DNA of 64,000 bases from Tribonema minus (taxonomy: Eukaryota > Sar > Xanthophyceae > Tribonematales > Tribonemataceae). The translations under genes and the position numbers were made by a program. The stretch is taken from assembly GCA_017506865.1 (NCBI GenBank), contig JAFCMP010000096.1, positions 1 through 64,000 on the forward strand, written 5' to 3'. This document shows positions 42,950-53,160 of this stretch, piece after piece. The notes beneath the pieces were generated by a model. It saw nothing but the letters and a program-made list of their open reading frames with translations, had not been told where the DNA came from and did not search any database. How positions within the stretch are numbered: the first letter of the stretch is position 1; every line of letters begins with the position of its first letter.

Positions 42950-45900
42950 CTTCCCTGGAGAACCTTTTCTCCGCGCAAGCGCCAGTTGCCGCCGCTGGGA
43001 GTAAGGACCAGCAAACCAAGACGGCACGCCAGCTCTTGGCAGGCCTCTGGGAATGTCTTCCCTGCAAGAACTGTGTATATGGGCAGCGTAGGCGTCGGCT
43101 TGCCTTCCAGCTCGCAGTAGAGCAGGAACAGCGCGCGCTTGTCTGCTGCAGCATTTGAGTCCTCCCCTGCGTGATCACAGTTCAGAGAGCAGGCCGCGAT
43201 CGGAAAGATCACAAAGTGGGAATTTTTTCATCATTGGCACCCCCTAACGCTGAACTCAGGTGTTTGTCATGCGCTCCTGCAAAGAGCAATGAAACAAACA
43301 TTGCGCTGTACGCCACTGAAATGCTTTGTGGGCCTGTACTTGTGTGTGCGCCTTGAACCGGTGCAATGTTGGCATTGCAGGCACTTGGTGGCTGCACAGA
43401 TGGCAGGTCGAGGAGCTGCAAGGTCAAACTTTGACACACGGATGAACACGAAACAGTAGGAATGCGCAAAGTGCACGCTATGTATTGCGGCACTGCATGT
43501 TTTGTTTTCCCTCATGTCCAGCGCATTACTTAGTCATGGGTGTACAATGCAAACGTGCTCTGATGAAAGGGTTTGTTGGAGTCGTCGTACTCTTGCTGGG
43601 CACGAGTACACTTCAACAACAAGCTCCTAGGGCACAGCGCAGACTAGGCTGCTGCGTTGACGCAAGCTTTTCGATTGCATAGGCAACCCGGCCTCCCTTG
43701 GGCCTTTGTAAATACAAGTCCATACGTACACTTCAACAACAGCAGGAAACAATGCAGTCGAGACACCCACACATAACACAGCTGCCGGCGCTGTGCCATG
43801 TGCTTATCGGGGCTACTGCTCTTGTTGCTCTTGGAGCAAGACAATGACAATGATCTTGCAACTGCCATCTGAAACAGGTGACACTCTAACATCCTCAAAA
43901 AGAAAGACAATGAAAATGATCTTGCAACTGCCATCTGAAACACGTGACACTCCAACATCCTCAAAAAGAACGAATACGCTGCTGCTGGTGCTGCAGCTAC
44001 TGCTGGCACATCAGCGCTACACAGTTTATGCAGGCATCACTGTCCACCGTGAAGCAAGCTCAACGTCGTTGCTGCAGGTGCATTTTCAGGGGCATTTTCG
44101 CGCCTTGAGGCCGTTGCGCGTTGCAAACAAGTAAATTTACTGAAAATAATTTTTTTGCAACTAACAAAACCATGCTATGTTGTATCATGATTGGTTTGTC
44201 AAACTCCAATCATTACATACCGTCACATGAGATGTTGCCTTGTTCACGACGATGGCCTTGTTGCCATAGATGATCCCATCGAGCTCGCCAACCACGTACG
44301 TCCGCTCAGCGCGATCGCCCCTTTGTCGCAGATCCCATGCACGTTGCAGTTCTGGGAAGTCCTTAGCGTACTTTGCAATGAGCTCCGGCTGGTCGTCCTG
44401 TCCAACCGTGGTGAGCACCAGCGATTCAATTGAACATGTATATATATTTTTTCTCAGATGGTGCACCACAAATTGGTCACATGAAGACCGGATGCGCCAA
44501 GATGCTGCGCAACACCATGTCCATGTGACCGCATGACGCAACATTACCTGTGCCTCCAAAAAAATCAGCGCACGCTGCAGCAGGAGCTCGTATGACCTGA
44601 ACATGAGCACGCCTGACCGCATGCGCAGCCACAGCAATGGCGTGAGATTGGTCACGCGGCCAGGTATACATGCTGCTGCTGCAGGGGCTGCGCCGGAGTG
44701 CAGAATGGAGCAGGCACAATCACTGCGCATCACCGTGTTGCGTACGTCGCGCTGACAACAGCTAAATCATCGTAGCGAACATGAATCCTGATGTGCCGTC
44801 ACTCCCAGCAATGATGCGGATGTACAAGCTTCAGCCATGCTCACCAGATCCACGACGACCTTCTCTCGAGCCGACACTGAGTTCACCGTGCTTTTGCAGG
44901 AGTCTGGTGATGTGCGACTGCACTGCCAGATTGACCTGCAGCACACCACATCAACGGCAGCGCACACACAGCAAGTGTGTCAGCGGCGCATACCCGCTGC
45001 AGTATGCTCCGAGTCACCGCTACAAGTTACATGGCAACTATTGAGCAACAACATCGGATCCGCAGCTCACGAGCACTGCACCTGGTAAGCAAACAAAAGC
45101 TCAGCATTTGGCAGTTACATCTAGAAAGTGCGTACGTGTTGCACTGACAGTGCTTTCAGTACTTTTTATTACACGTGGAGCGCGAATGCTGGGCTGTGTT
45201 GCGGCGCCGGTATCCAAACTCCTAGGGCACAGCGCAGACTAGGCTGCTGCGTTGACGCAAGCTTTTCGATTGCATAGGCAACCCGGCCTCCCTTGGGCCT
45301 TTATAAATACAAGTCCATACGTACTTTTTATTAATTCTCGCTCAGGGCGCGAAAAAGCCCCTTTCAGTACTTCCTCCGTTAGTTTTTGCAATCTTATCCA
45401 ACGCATCAAGCCCACCTTGGGGCTGCTATAAATACAAGATCATAGGTACTTCCTCCGTCTCGATTTATTTGACAGTTCGCTTTTGAAACGCACGTCTGGG
45501 AGTGTATCTAGAAGGCACCACACTGATACAAACTTGAGTTATCCAAATGAGATAGAAGTAGAATTTTAGGCCCTTTCACATGCACTACTTGACTATAGAA
45601 CCGCATCTCGAGATGCTACAACTATGTGAACTCAGGGATTGGGCTCAAGGAAGAAAAGAAAGGAAGATACTGCAATTTGATTTGAAGTCATTTGGCTTGC
45701 GCGTAGAAGCGCAAGCGCCAGTTGCTGTTACTCAGACTGGAAGCGAGGGCTTGTGGACCAGCCGTTCTTTCTTCACGTTGTCTCACAAGCCAAAGTAAAG
45801 ATGGTACCGAGTCATGTACCGGCCACTTTGACGTTTTCAAGCGCATGACCACAACTTCTACCCACAGGTGTGCATGCCATCTCTGCCAATCAGGTACTAC

Positions 45901-46886
45901 AGGGCCGCCACCTTGCGGTGCGGCAACAAGCCACAAACAACGTGATATCTCTCAGAGGTGAAGAAGCGGTGCTGGTGTGAAGTAACGAGACTGTCAGCGG
46001 CGTGTGCGCTGGCAAAGATATGGCTTATCTCAACAAAGCGTTACCCACCTCATTCTTGACGACTTCATCTACTTCGTCTTGATGTTTCAGTTGCTCCCTC
46101 AGGCTGCGACCTCTGGTTTGCGTGCTTTTAGCGCAATAGGTGGCCCCGTCAGTGATTAACTGCCAATCCAGAACGAGTTCGCCTGCCTAGGAGCCGTCAG
46201 CGTTCCGACGCTCCAGCCCCCACACGCTTCTCGTCCGCAGCACTTGTATGAATGATTTCTCCGTGCTGAGCTTGTAGGTGCTTGGAGGTTCATCTGTGTC
46301 ATCCCAGATGATGGTGAAGACTTTGGTGGCGGTCGCTGAGCCTGTTGCAGTTACAGAGGAGTTGATGATGAGTGTCAAGGCTTTGGTGTCATTGCAACCT
46401 ACCACTGAAGAACGTTACACCGGCTACAAGAGTGTCTGCTATGGTTTACTGTCATGAATCAGGCGGGGTGTGAGTGGTGCGACCATTCATACACCATGCC
46501 CGCAGACCAAGTGCATTGCAACAAGCCGAAGTGAGGACCCAAATTACTACCGATAGCTGTAAGAAACCACCACTCCAATTCAACAGCCTCCTACATGGCC
46601 ACGCTTCTTGCGGGTGGTAAGCACACTGAGCTACACAGTGAGACACAAGAACTGGTCCAGGGTATGGTATGATGTCGCTTGAAGTTTGTAATTGATTAGA
46701 TACGACGTTTGGGCGTACCGTGGTGCAGCAAGTTGTAGAAGGCTTTAATGAGCGTGTTCTCCGTGCGGGAATCGTCAAAAAGCCTGCCCAGGGTTCCCTT
46801 GTCCATGGCGAAGATGACTTCGTCTCCCACACCCTCAAACTTCTGGAACACCCATTGCCATTCTGGGTTGTTCCTGAGCGCTTGCA
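42950..46886 (-). CDS. Poorly resolved multi-exon gene with Crinkler-like C-terminal features
   Basis: Exon-like blocks with splice signals on the minus strand: 46719-46886 (NNPEWQWVFQKFEGVGDEV), 44845-44935 (SHITRLLQKHGELSVGSREK), about 44555-44610 (SYELLLQRALIFLEAQ), 44221 to about 44412 (FPELQRAWDLRQRGD, VGELDGIIYGNKAIVV) and about 42950-43165 (LFLLYCELEGKPTPTLPIYT, FPEACQELACRLGLLV). The ELDG block and the last block recall the nuclease-like C-terminal part of Crinkler-type proteins that are common in stramenopiles. Whether it is one gene and whether it is intact could not be decided; it looks at least partly degraded. LINE ends lie within its span at 43.6 and 45.2 kb. Confidence 0.35.
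43606..43741 (+). mobile_element. LINE family A, 104-bp 3' end with 16-bp GTAC duplication
   Basis: The insert 43622-43725 equals the last 104 bp of the family A element with one difference. Direct repeats GTACACTTCAACAACA lie at 43606-43621 and 43726-43741. It is extremely 5'-truncated. Confidence 0.92.
43838..43970. repeat. Two tandem copies of a ~65-bp unit
   Basis: AATGATCTTGCAACTGCCAT and the following ~45 nt occur twice in a row with few differences, within the span of the Crinkler-like gene. Confidence 0.85.
45153..45370 (-). mobile_element. LINE family B 3' end, ~37 bp, split by a family A insertion
   Basis: Direct repeats CTTTCAGTAC (45153-45162, 45361-45370; read GTACTGAAAG on the element strand) flank the last ~37 bp of family B. 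That tail is itself interrupted at 45172-45320 by a family A copy. The order of insertion is B, then A. Confidence 0.82.
45159..45333 (+). mobile_element. LINE family A, 149-bp 3' end with 13-bp GTAC duplication
   Basis: The insert 45172-45320 matches the family A 3' end (last ~70 bp of ORF plus the 3' UTR) with one difference. Direct repeats GTACTTTTTATTA lie at 45159-45171 and 45321-45333. The target was the older family B tail. Confidence 0.92.
45367..45458 (+). mobile_element. LINE family A-related (A2), 66-bp 3' end with 13-bp GTAC duplication
   Basis: The insert 45380-45445 ends GCTATAAATACAAGATCATAG, a diverged version of the family A 3' end. It is flanked by GTACTTCCTCCGT at 45367-45379 and 45446-45458. 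Its left duplication shares the GTAC already used by the family B insertion on the opposite strand. Confidence 0.82.
45459..46718. other. No confident exon
   Basis: Some open blocks occur, for example minus 46187-46405 (TKVFTIIWDDTDEPPSTYKL) and plus 45580-45798. Neither has clear splice boundaries or a recognised family. The first may be another exon of the Crinkler-like gene. Confidence 0.3.
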
Positions 46887-48179
46887 CTGTAATAGCGGGC
46901 AGCAACAGCAGCAAGGGCCCAGAATCGCCGGATCAATCAGTAAATTCCACAAAAACTTCTTCGCGCCACACCCAACTTCAAGCTGAGAGTAAATCACAGT
47001 GATTATACGTTCACAAGGTGACTAATCGTTCACAAAGGCTGCTGCTAGTTAGTTCGTTTCGAGCCGCGCCCTACCTTGACTGATGCTTCCGCCGAGAGCT
47101 GTCAAGTGGCAAGTGGCTCGAGTTGGTCGCCATATCAGAGGCGCCACCAGCCCATCAGCCAGGAACGCAGAATCGATCACTAAAGTTGCGAGCTTGAGCA
47201 GCCGCATCTCACAATGTTTTACGTCGGAGCAGCTTCAGCTCATGAGCTCACTTAGCTTGGGGACAAGATCTCCAGCAGGATGGTACCTCGGGAATAAATC
47301 ACAAATGTAACTTGAACTTTACTTGACAGAGACCCACGCAAAGCTACTGGCATCAGGCTCGGGCACTAGTACTGGTAGACCAGTCATCAATCGAAAGTTC
47401 TGCTCTCGTGTGCACAAACTGGCAGCGTGGAACTCCGGGCCTGAATTAAGGCAAGCTTCTCGATCATATCTGCAGCAGCACCTTGGCCCACGAATACAGA
47501 CAACGACATGACTACATCAGTCAGTCCTAGGCCGGCAGGAATCTGTATCCAACATGAGCGTCGGTACCTGAGCCGTGGAATTCTCATACATGGCCTGTGA
47601 CGGCAGGTAATAAGGTACCTGGCAGCAGGAAAGCGGGTGCTATCATGCCAGACATGGAGCGGGCATGGCGGGCGCCTCGCCTTTATTACGCCAGCATTGC
47701 TCGTGAGCTCAGCTTTTTTTTTAAACTGACAATGCTGACCAAGCTGAGCACACCGCACCGCCGCTGCCGCTGCCGCCGCGGGAACAGCCTGGCGGCAGAC
47801 AGTGCGCGTACTTGCGCAGGTCGCCCAGCAGCTCCCACTTTGTGCGAGCGCCGCCGCCGTCAGCCGCGCCAACTTGAAGGAACGCCTCCGCCACTACCAT
47901 GGCAGCGCAACACCGCGCTGCAGGCTGTCAACGGCGGCGCCGTTCTGGCCCTCGGTCGCGCGCACGAGTACCGCCTGCGCGAGCGCCGCCTGCGTGTTGC
48001 GAGCGCCAGCGCACGGTGCAACGCCTCTGCGGCCTCGTCCCCCTGGCCGATCTCGTGCTGCGCGCGGCCCGCACCGGCGCGGATGCGCACCGCCGCTGCG
48101 GCATGCGCCGCGCTGCCGCCGAGAGGAGTAGTGTTCGCATTCTCCTGCAGCGGCGCAGGGGTGGCACATGCGGAGGTGC
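46887..48179. other. Mostly unassigned sequence
   Basis: A minus-strand block near 47440-47530 reads MSLSVFVGQGAAADMIEKLA and could be a 5' exon of the gene at 42950-46886. The rest shows no recognisable gene. From about 47760 the composition becomes GC-rich, approaching the decayed ankyrin copy. Confidence 0.3.
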
Positions 48180-48580
48180 ATGGCGCGTAAGACGGCGGCG
48201 GCGGCACAGCAGCTGGGACCCGCAACTTGTGCTACAGCCACCCACGCATCTGCTGTGGCGGCAGCTGCAGCAGCCCAGGCGGCAGCGGCAGCGGCAGCAG
48301 CGTATGCAGCGGCAGTGGCAGCAGCGCACGCAGCGGCGGTGGCAGCAGCGCCATCACTCACAGGCAGCAGTGGCGGCAGCAGCAGCGTCTCACAAAGCGG
48401 CAGCAGCACCAGATGTGCGGCCAGATATGCTGGTGGCGTGCACGGGTGCGCAGCTGCTCAGTTGCCAGGTGTGCTGGCGGTACTGCAGTGTAGTGCGAAG
48501 CTGCACTTGAAGTTCAAGGGACATTAAATCGATCGCATGTGACAAGGCTGGAGGAGAAGGTCATGCTGTATTTCAATGTC
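48180..48580 (+). pseudogene. Decayed copy of the ankyrin-gene last exon
   Basis: Matches the Ala-rich part and C-terminal end of ankyrin A exon 3 (41685-42020) at the DNA level: CGGCACAGCAG, GCTGCAGCAGCCCAGGCGGC, then CCAGGTGTGCTGGCGGT and CACTTGAAGTTCAAGG, then GGCTGGAGGAGAAGGTCATG. The reading frame is shifted and stops appear (for example after AAGTTCAAGGGACAT). The ankyrin exons are not recognisable upstream. Sequence downstream (48590-48830) also matches the 3' flank of ankyrin A. Confidence 0.72.
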
Positions 48581-49122
48581 AGCACACCAGCTTTACACTT
48601 CTTGCTGCTTCCATGCAGTGCGCCTTGACCAAACGTGCGAGGAAGCATATGGGCGCTCCAAGCGGAAGGGTCAGCTTTCCTTGGATTTTCGCGTCCTGGC
48701 TTCGTTTTGTTCGGCCACTCTGCAGGAAAAAGGGAGCACGGCACTACAAGGCGGTGCGCGAACAGCGCACACAGGGCGCAAGCAACCTTGCAGTCGTCAA
48801 TTACTATTGTCACTGTGGTCCTTTCAGCCGGTGGGGTCATTTTTGGGACCTTTCCAACGTCAACCAACCGCATAGTGCACCGCGTCCCTGCTGGGGTGAT
48901 GCAGTGTGCCGGATGAGCGCTGTCACAGCGAGTCGATAGGCTGTCATACGAGCTGATGGTGACAGGCCTCTGGTTTTACGGGTCGAAAGCACTGAACAAA
49001 GTGTCTCTTGCAAAAACTTCGGGAAAGCAAGGTGAGACACACTCGGCGGCGGCGGCGGGAACTACACACACCGGCACTCTAGTAGCGCGCGTCTAGGAAG
49101 CGCGGATTGGTGTGCTGCCACT
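48581..49122. other. Intergenic before ankyrin B
   Basis: The left part is a duplicated 3' flank (see 42099-42949). The right part is the presumed promoter of ankyrin B. No motif was assigned. Confidence 0.4.
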
Positions 49123-52100
49123 ATGTTTACCGGAATTACACCTTTGCAGTATGCGGTGTACAGGGGCAAGGTCGACACGATTCCAGACATCCTGGAGCGG
49201 TAAGTGCGCGTTGTTGTTGATTGCGGGTGCGTGGCGTTTATGCATCGAAGCCTCGAAGAGCGGCTCGAGCGACGGTTCTATGAACCAAGCCTGCCGGGTG
49301 GGCTGCACGCCTTCGGCCTTGCATCGGCATATTTAATCTGCAGCGGCAGCAGGTGTTTGCGGTGATTTCATCCGCTGTCTGGGTTGCGTGACATGGGCCC
49401 TGTGAGCAGATTGGACACCACAGCTCCGTCCTGCTGAATGTAGCAGTCAGAAGCAAGAATGCCTTGTGAGCTGCATCAACATGTGCACACAGGCATCACT
49501 GCTCGCTTCTCGCACAGTGTCGTTAGCCCAAATTTCCCGCATGCAAGCTACCCTCAGGCTGCAGTCCTGGCTCAGTGAGCACGACCAGGTTTAGCACCAC
49601 CATGGTTTACCTGCTGTAGAACCATCAAAATCCTTCATCACTTTCACCAGCACAAACTTCATCGGCAAGCATCTGACAAGCACCTGAACAAATCGAACAG
49701 GCCCATACGCAGCCACCACTAGTAGCACTTTGCACACAACCCCACTACGCGACGCGCGCCCACATCACTCCGAGTCAGACTCTGAGTCCCCCCTCCCCCC
49801 TTCTCCCATCAAACACACCGTGCAGCTACCCCAATGACATCAACACCACGGACCAATACGGCAACACAGCGCTGCACATGGCCGCCTACCGCGGCGCGTG
49901 CAGAACCATCGACCTCCTGCGCGAAGCCGGCGCAGACATGCAGGCGCGCGACGCCCAGGGCAACACGGCGCTGCACGCCGTCGCCGGCACCGGCGCCGCC
50001 GACGCCGCGCAGGTGCACATTGTGTCTTACTGTGTTGAGGTTGCCAGTCGAGGTTTGCAGAGTGGTCAGAGATGCTGTGAAGGCCGCGTGTTGAGGTTCG
50101 TAGTGTCAAGGCACTCATGAAGTGCGTGAGCCATGCACGCGTCACTGGTGCGGTGCCGGCGCCGTCACTCTTGCAAGGACGCGCACGCCGCGGCGCGCAT
50201 GACGCCAGGACCGTGCGATCGCCTCAGTCCTGGCCAAATGGCCACGCACTCGCTGACGGCGGCAGTGGCGCTGCGCATGCTGCGAATGCCATGCACGAGT
50301 CCGCATGTACGGACTGTGAGGTCTGGACAAAGTCTGGCAGTATTCACGTGCTGTGATTGCCACATCACCGCAAGTCTTGTGCCATTCAAGCCCACTCAGC
50401 GGCCCACACTCACACTGCAACGTTAGGGTACAGTTATCTGTCTGCCGTCGCCATTGCTGCCGCCGCTGCCACCGCCGCCAACTGCCGCCGCCGCTGCTGC
50501 TGCCGCAGCGGCAGCTGCAGCGTTGCTGCATGTACCAGGTGCGCGGTTCCGCTGCACGGTCGTACATGCCAACACGAATTCTGCGTCGCCATTTGCTGTG
50601 CCCGCGCACTTCGGCACAGCCATGGCGACCCATCCACCATGTACTTTCCGTTCATGCTCGCTCAGGGCGCAGGAAAGCCCAGATGATTGATATCAAAGCT
50701 CGCAATCTACGCGTCACGTGACAATCTGAGAGCGTCTCAGTGACCACTGTGTACCTACCTACCCCGCACAGGCGCTGGTCGACTACGGGTTGAGCGCTGG
50801 CGACCGCAACAGCGATGGCAAGACCCCTCTGCAGCTGTGCATGGAGTTCTGCGCACCTGCCAAGAAGGGCGCCATGCTGGCGCTGCTGCGCGTGGCGCTG
50901 GACGCGGAGGCCAGCGCGCCCAGGGGTGAGACGGGTACGTATGCATCCCCATTTTCAGGTATCTTTGCATGTACGTACTTCCCCATAGCTGCTGCGCGTG
51001 GCGCTGGACGCGGAGGCCAACGCGCCAGGGATCAGGCGGGTACGTATGTATCCTCACTTCAGGTATCTATGCATGTACGTACTTCCCTAGAAGTATGCTG
51101 GTGCTGCTGCATGCAGCGCTGGAGGCGGAGGCCGGCGCCACCAGGGTTGAGACGGGTACGTATGTATTGCTTCTCACATTGGGGGCTATGCATGCATGTA
51201 TGCGCAAGTGCTGATATAGCAGTGCTCAGATCATATGGGTATGCATGTATGCATGTTTGCTGACATGGCAGTGCTCCATATGAGATGAGCATGCATGAAT
51301 ATGCATGATTGCCGATGCAGCGCAGCTCAGAGAGCACGAGGTGCGTGTGGACAAGTAGGTAACGCAGCCGCTCACATGAGGTGCCATGATACGTATGACT
51401 GCACACCGCAGCAGCACCAGATGAAACGCCAGCACAGCACCGCTAGGGCGAGACTGCTGTGCGCGACGGCCGATGCAATGCTGCTGCAGGGGTGCACGCA
51501 GATGCAGCCTGCTCCCTAATGCTAATGCTAACCCTACCCATAGCGCTAGCCATTACCGGCAACTATCCTACATGGTGCTGATTTCAGTCTGATTTGCCCA
51601 GCGCTTCAAGGGCTGACCATACACATCGTCCATGCCTGTCACCTCAGGCGATCACGCGCGGCGTTCCACAGAGCTGCCGCCGGGGCAGCCCGTGGAAGCC
51701 ACAGCGCCAGAAGTGCCGCCACCACCGGCGCAGCACGCAGCCGCGGCGGAAACAGCAGCGGCAGCGGGCGCGGCACCTGAGCAGCTGCAGCGAGAAGCGT
51801 CAGCAGTAGAGCCATCTCTGCAGCATGAGCCGGCAGCGGCAGCGGTGACATCGCCGCCGCCCTCGCCGCGGCAGCCGCCGGCGGCACGCCAGGCGGCAGC
51901 ATGCGCAGCAGCAGCGGCAGCAGCAGCAGCGCCACCAGGACCAGAAGCGGCGACAGCAACGGCAGCGCAGGCTACAGCAGCTGAGGCTCCCACGCGGCGG
52001 AGAGAGTCGCTCCACCGGCTGCCGCATTCTGCGCCGCCAGCTCTCGATGTCGCCGCAGCGACGACGCAGGAGGCGGACGCGCAGCGGCACGCCGCGCTGA

Positions 52101-52474
52101 CGCCAGCGGCGGCCATGTCGGTGCGGTTCGCAACGGAGCCCTTCGCACCGCCGCTGCTGCTGCCAAGCGCAGTTGCAGCGCAAGAGCAGGCACAGTCACC
52201 ACCGGCGGCGGCGCCACCAGCTGTAGAAGCAGCAGCAGCAGCAGCAGCAGCAGCTGCGCCGTCAGGGGCGGGGGGCGGCGCCGCCTGCGGCACGGCTCAG
52301 GTGCCAGTGGCGGCGGTGCTGGCAGCCGTGCAGCGCTGCGCTGCGCTGCTGGAGCTGCAGGGCGAGGACCTGGCAGCGCTCAGCGCGCAGGTGTCGCGGC
52401 TCGAGATCACCGTGAACCGCGTCGCGCGTGCGCAGAAGCGCGCGGACATGTCCGCGCACGCGCCCAGCGGCTGA
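49123..52474 (+). CDS. Ankyrin-repeat protein B with Ala-rich C-terminal half
   Basis: Exons 49123-49199, 49826-50012, 50772-50925 and 51648-52474, phases 2, 0 and 1, give 414 aa. The ankyrin segments are GITPLQYAVYRGKVDTIPDI, QYGNTALHMAAYRGACRTID, AQGNTALHAVAGTGAADAAQ and SDGKTPLQLCMEFCAPAKK. They are followed by an Ala/Pro-rich region of about 230 residues and the conserved end VLAAVQRCAALLELQGEDLA with SAQVSRLEITVNRVA. Closest relative in the window is ankyrin A, 7 kb away, same strand. The B copy has an extra intron after AADAAQ. The exon 3 donor CAGGG/GTGAGAC is chosen on phase; GAGACGG/GTACGT a few bases on is an alternative. Its role is unknown beyond protein binding. Confidence 0.82.
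50634..50754 (-). mobile_element. Old LINE family B 3' end in ankyrin B intron 2
   Basis: 50645 to about 50743 resembles the family B tail in inverse orientation (GCTCGCTCAGGGCGC, GAAAGCCCAGATGATTG) at reduced identity. Flanks CCACCATGTAC (50634-50644) and CCACTGTGTAC (50744-50754) look like a decayed GTAC-type duplication. Confidence 0.65.
50985..51170 (+). repeat. Two donor-edge copies of ankyrin B exon 3
   Basis: GCTGCGCGTGGCGCTGGACG, continuing to GCGGAGGCC, then a donor of the GAGACGGGTACGTATG type, is repeated near 50990 and 51095 downstream of the real exon end. The copies are spaced about 100 bp and separated by CATGTACGTACTTCCC. Confidence 0.86.
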
Positions 52475-53160
52475 GGGGGAAGTTCAACTTGAAGTTTGTG
52501 GTTGAAGCTGCAGATGTGTGGATGTTGCCGGTGGTTCTGGTGGTGCCGAGGCGCAGAGGCCTGCGCTGCGACGCTCTCCATCTCTTGGCTGCATGCGCCG
52601 CACTGGCAGCAGCGATTTGGCGCTCTGCGTTGGCAGCGCTCACCATCCTGCAGCAGCGCTCAATCTGCATGTGTGCCGTGGATATCGATCACTACGACTT
52701 GAGTTGCCAGCGCGTACATGATAGCAAGATGGCACTCGCATGGATGAGGAAACGGGAATGCTGGGCAGCTTATATTTGGCTGCATGTATATACCACCAAA
52801 TTTTTCCTCCAAGACCACCTGATGGGATGATGTGCTTCGGCTTCACGTTTTTCTCTGCCACCACTTGTTTTAAGTTGTCACAATGCCTCATTGCGCATCC
52901 TGTCAAACCATCCAGTGATGATAGCCATAGAAAGTGGCAGGCCCTCGACCGTCAGCGGTTTCCTGAAAAGTGTAACTGTCACTTCGCTGCGCCTCAACTC
53001 AGTCAAACCAGAGTTGCTGGTCAGTCAAAATTTCGGCGAAAGCGGGCGGAGCTGCTGCTTCCTACAGCGCCAACCAGTGTAATGTACAGCATACTTGACG
53101 GCGGAGGTCGCGCCATCTATGATTCACTGAAGCGCTAGACACGCGCCTCGGAGAACAACC
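52475..53160. other. Intergenic, no gene recognised
   Basis: An open frame at 52740-53138 (132 codons) has no recognised family and ends just before the start of the next gene. It could be chance or a small uncharacterised gene. Confidence 0.35.
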
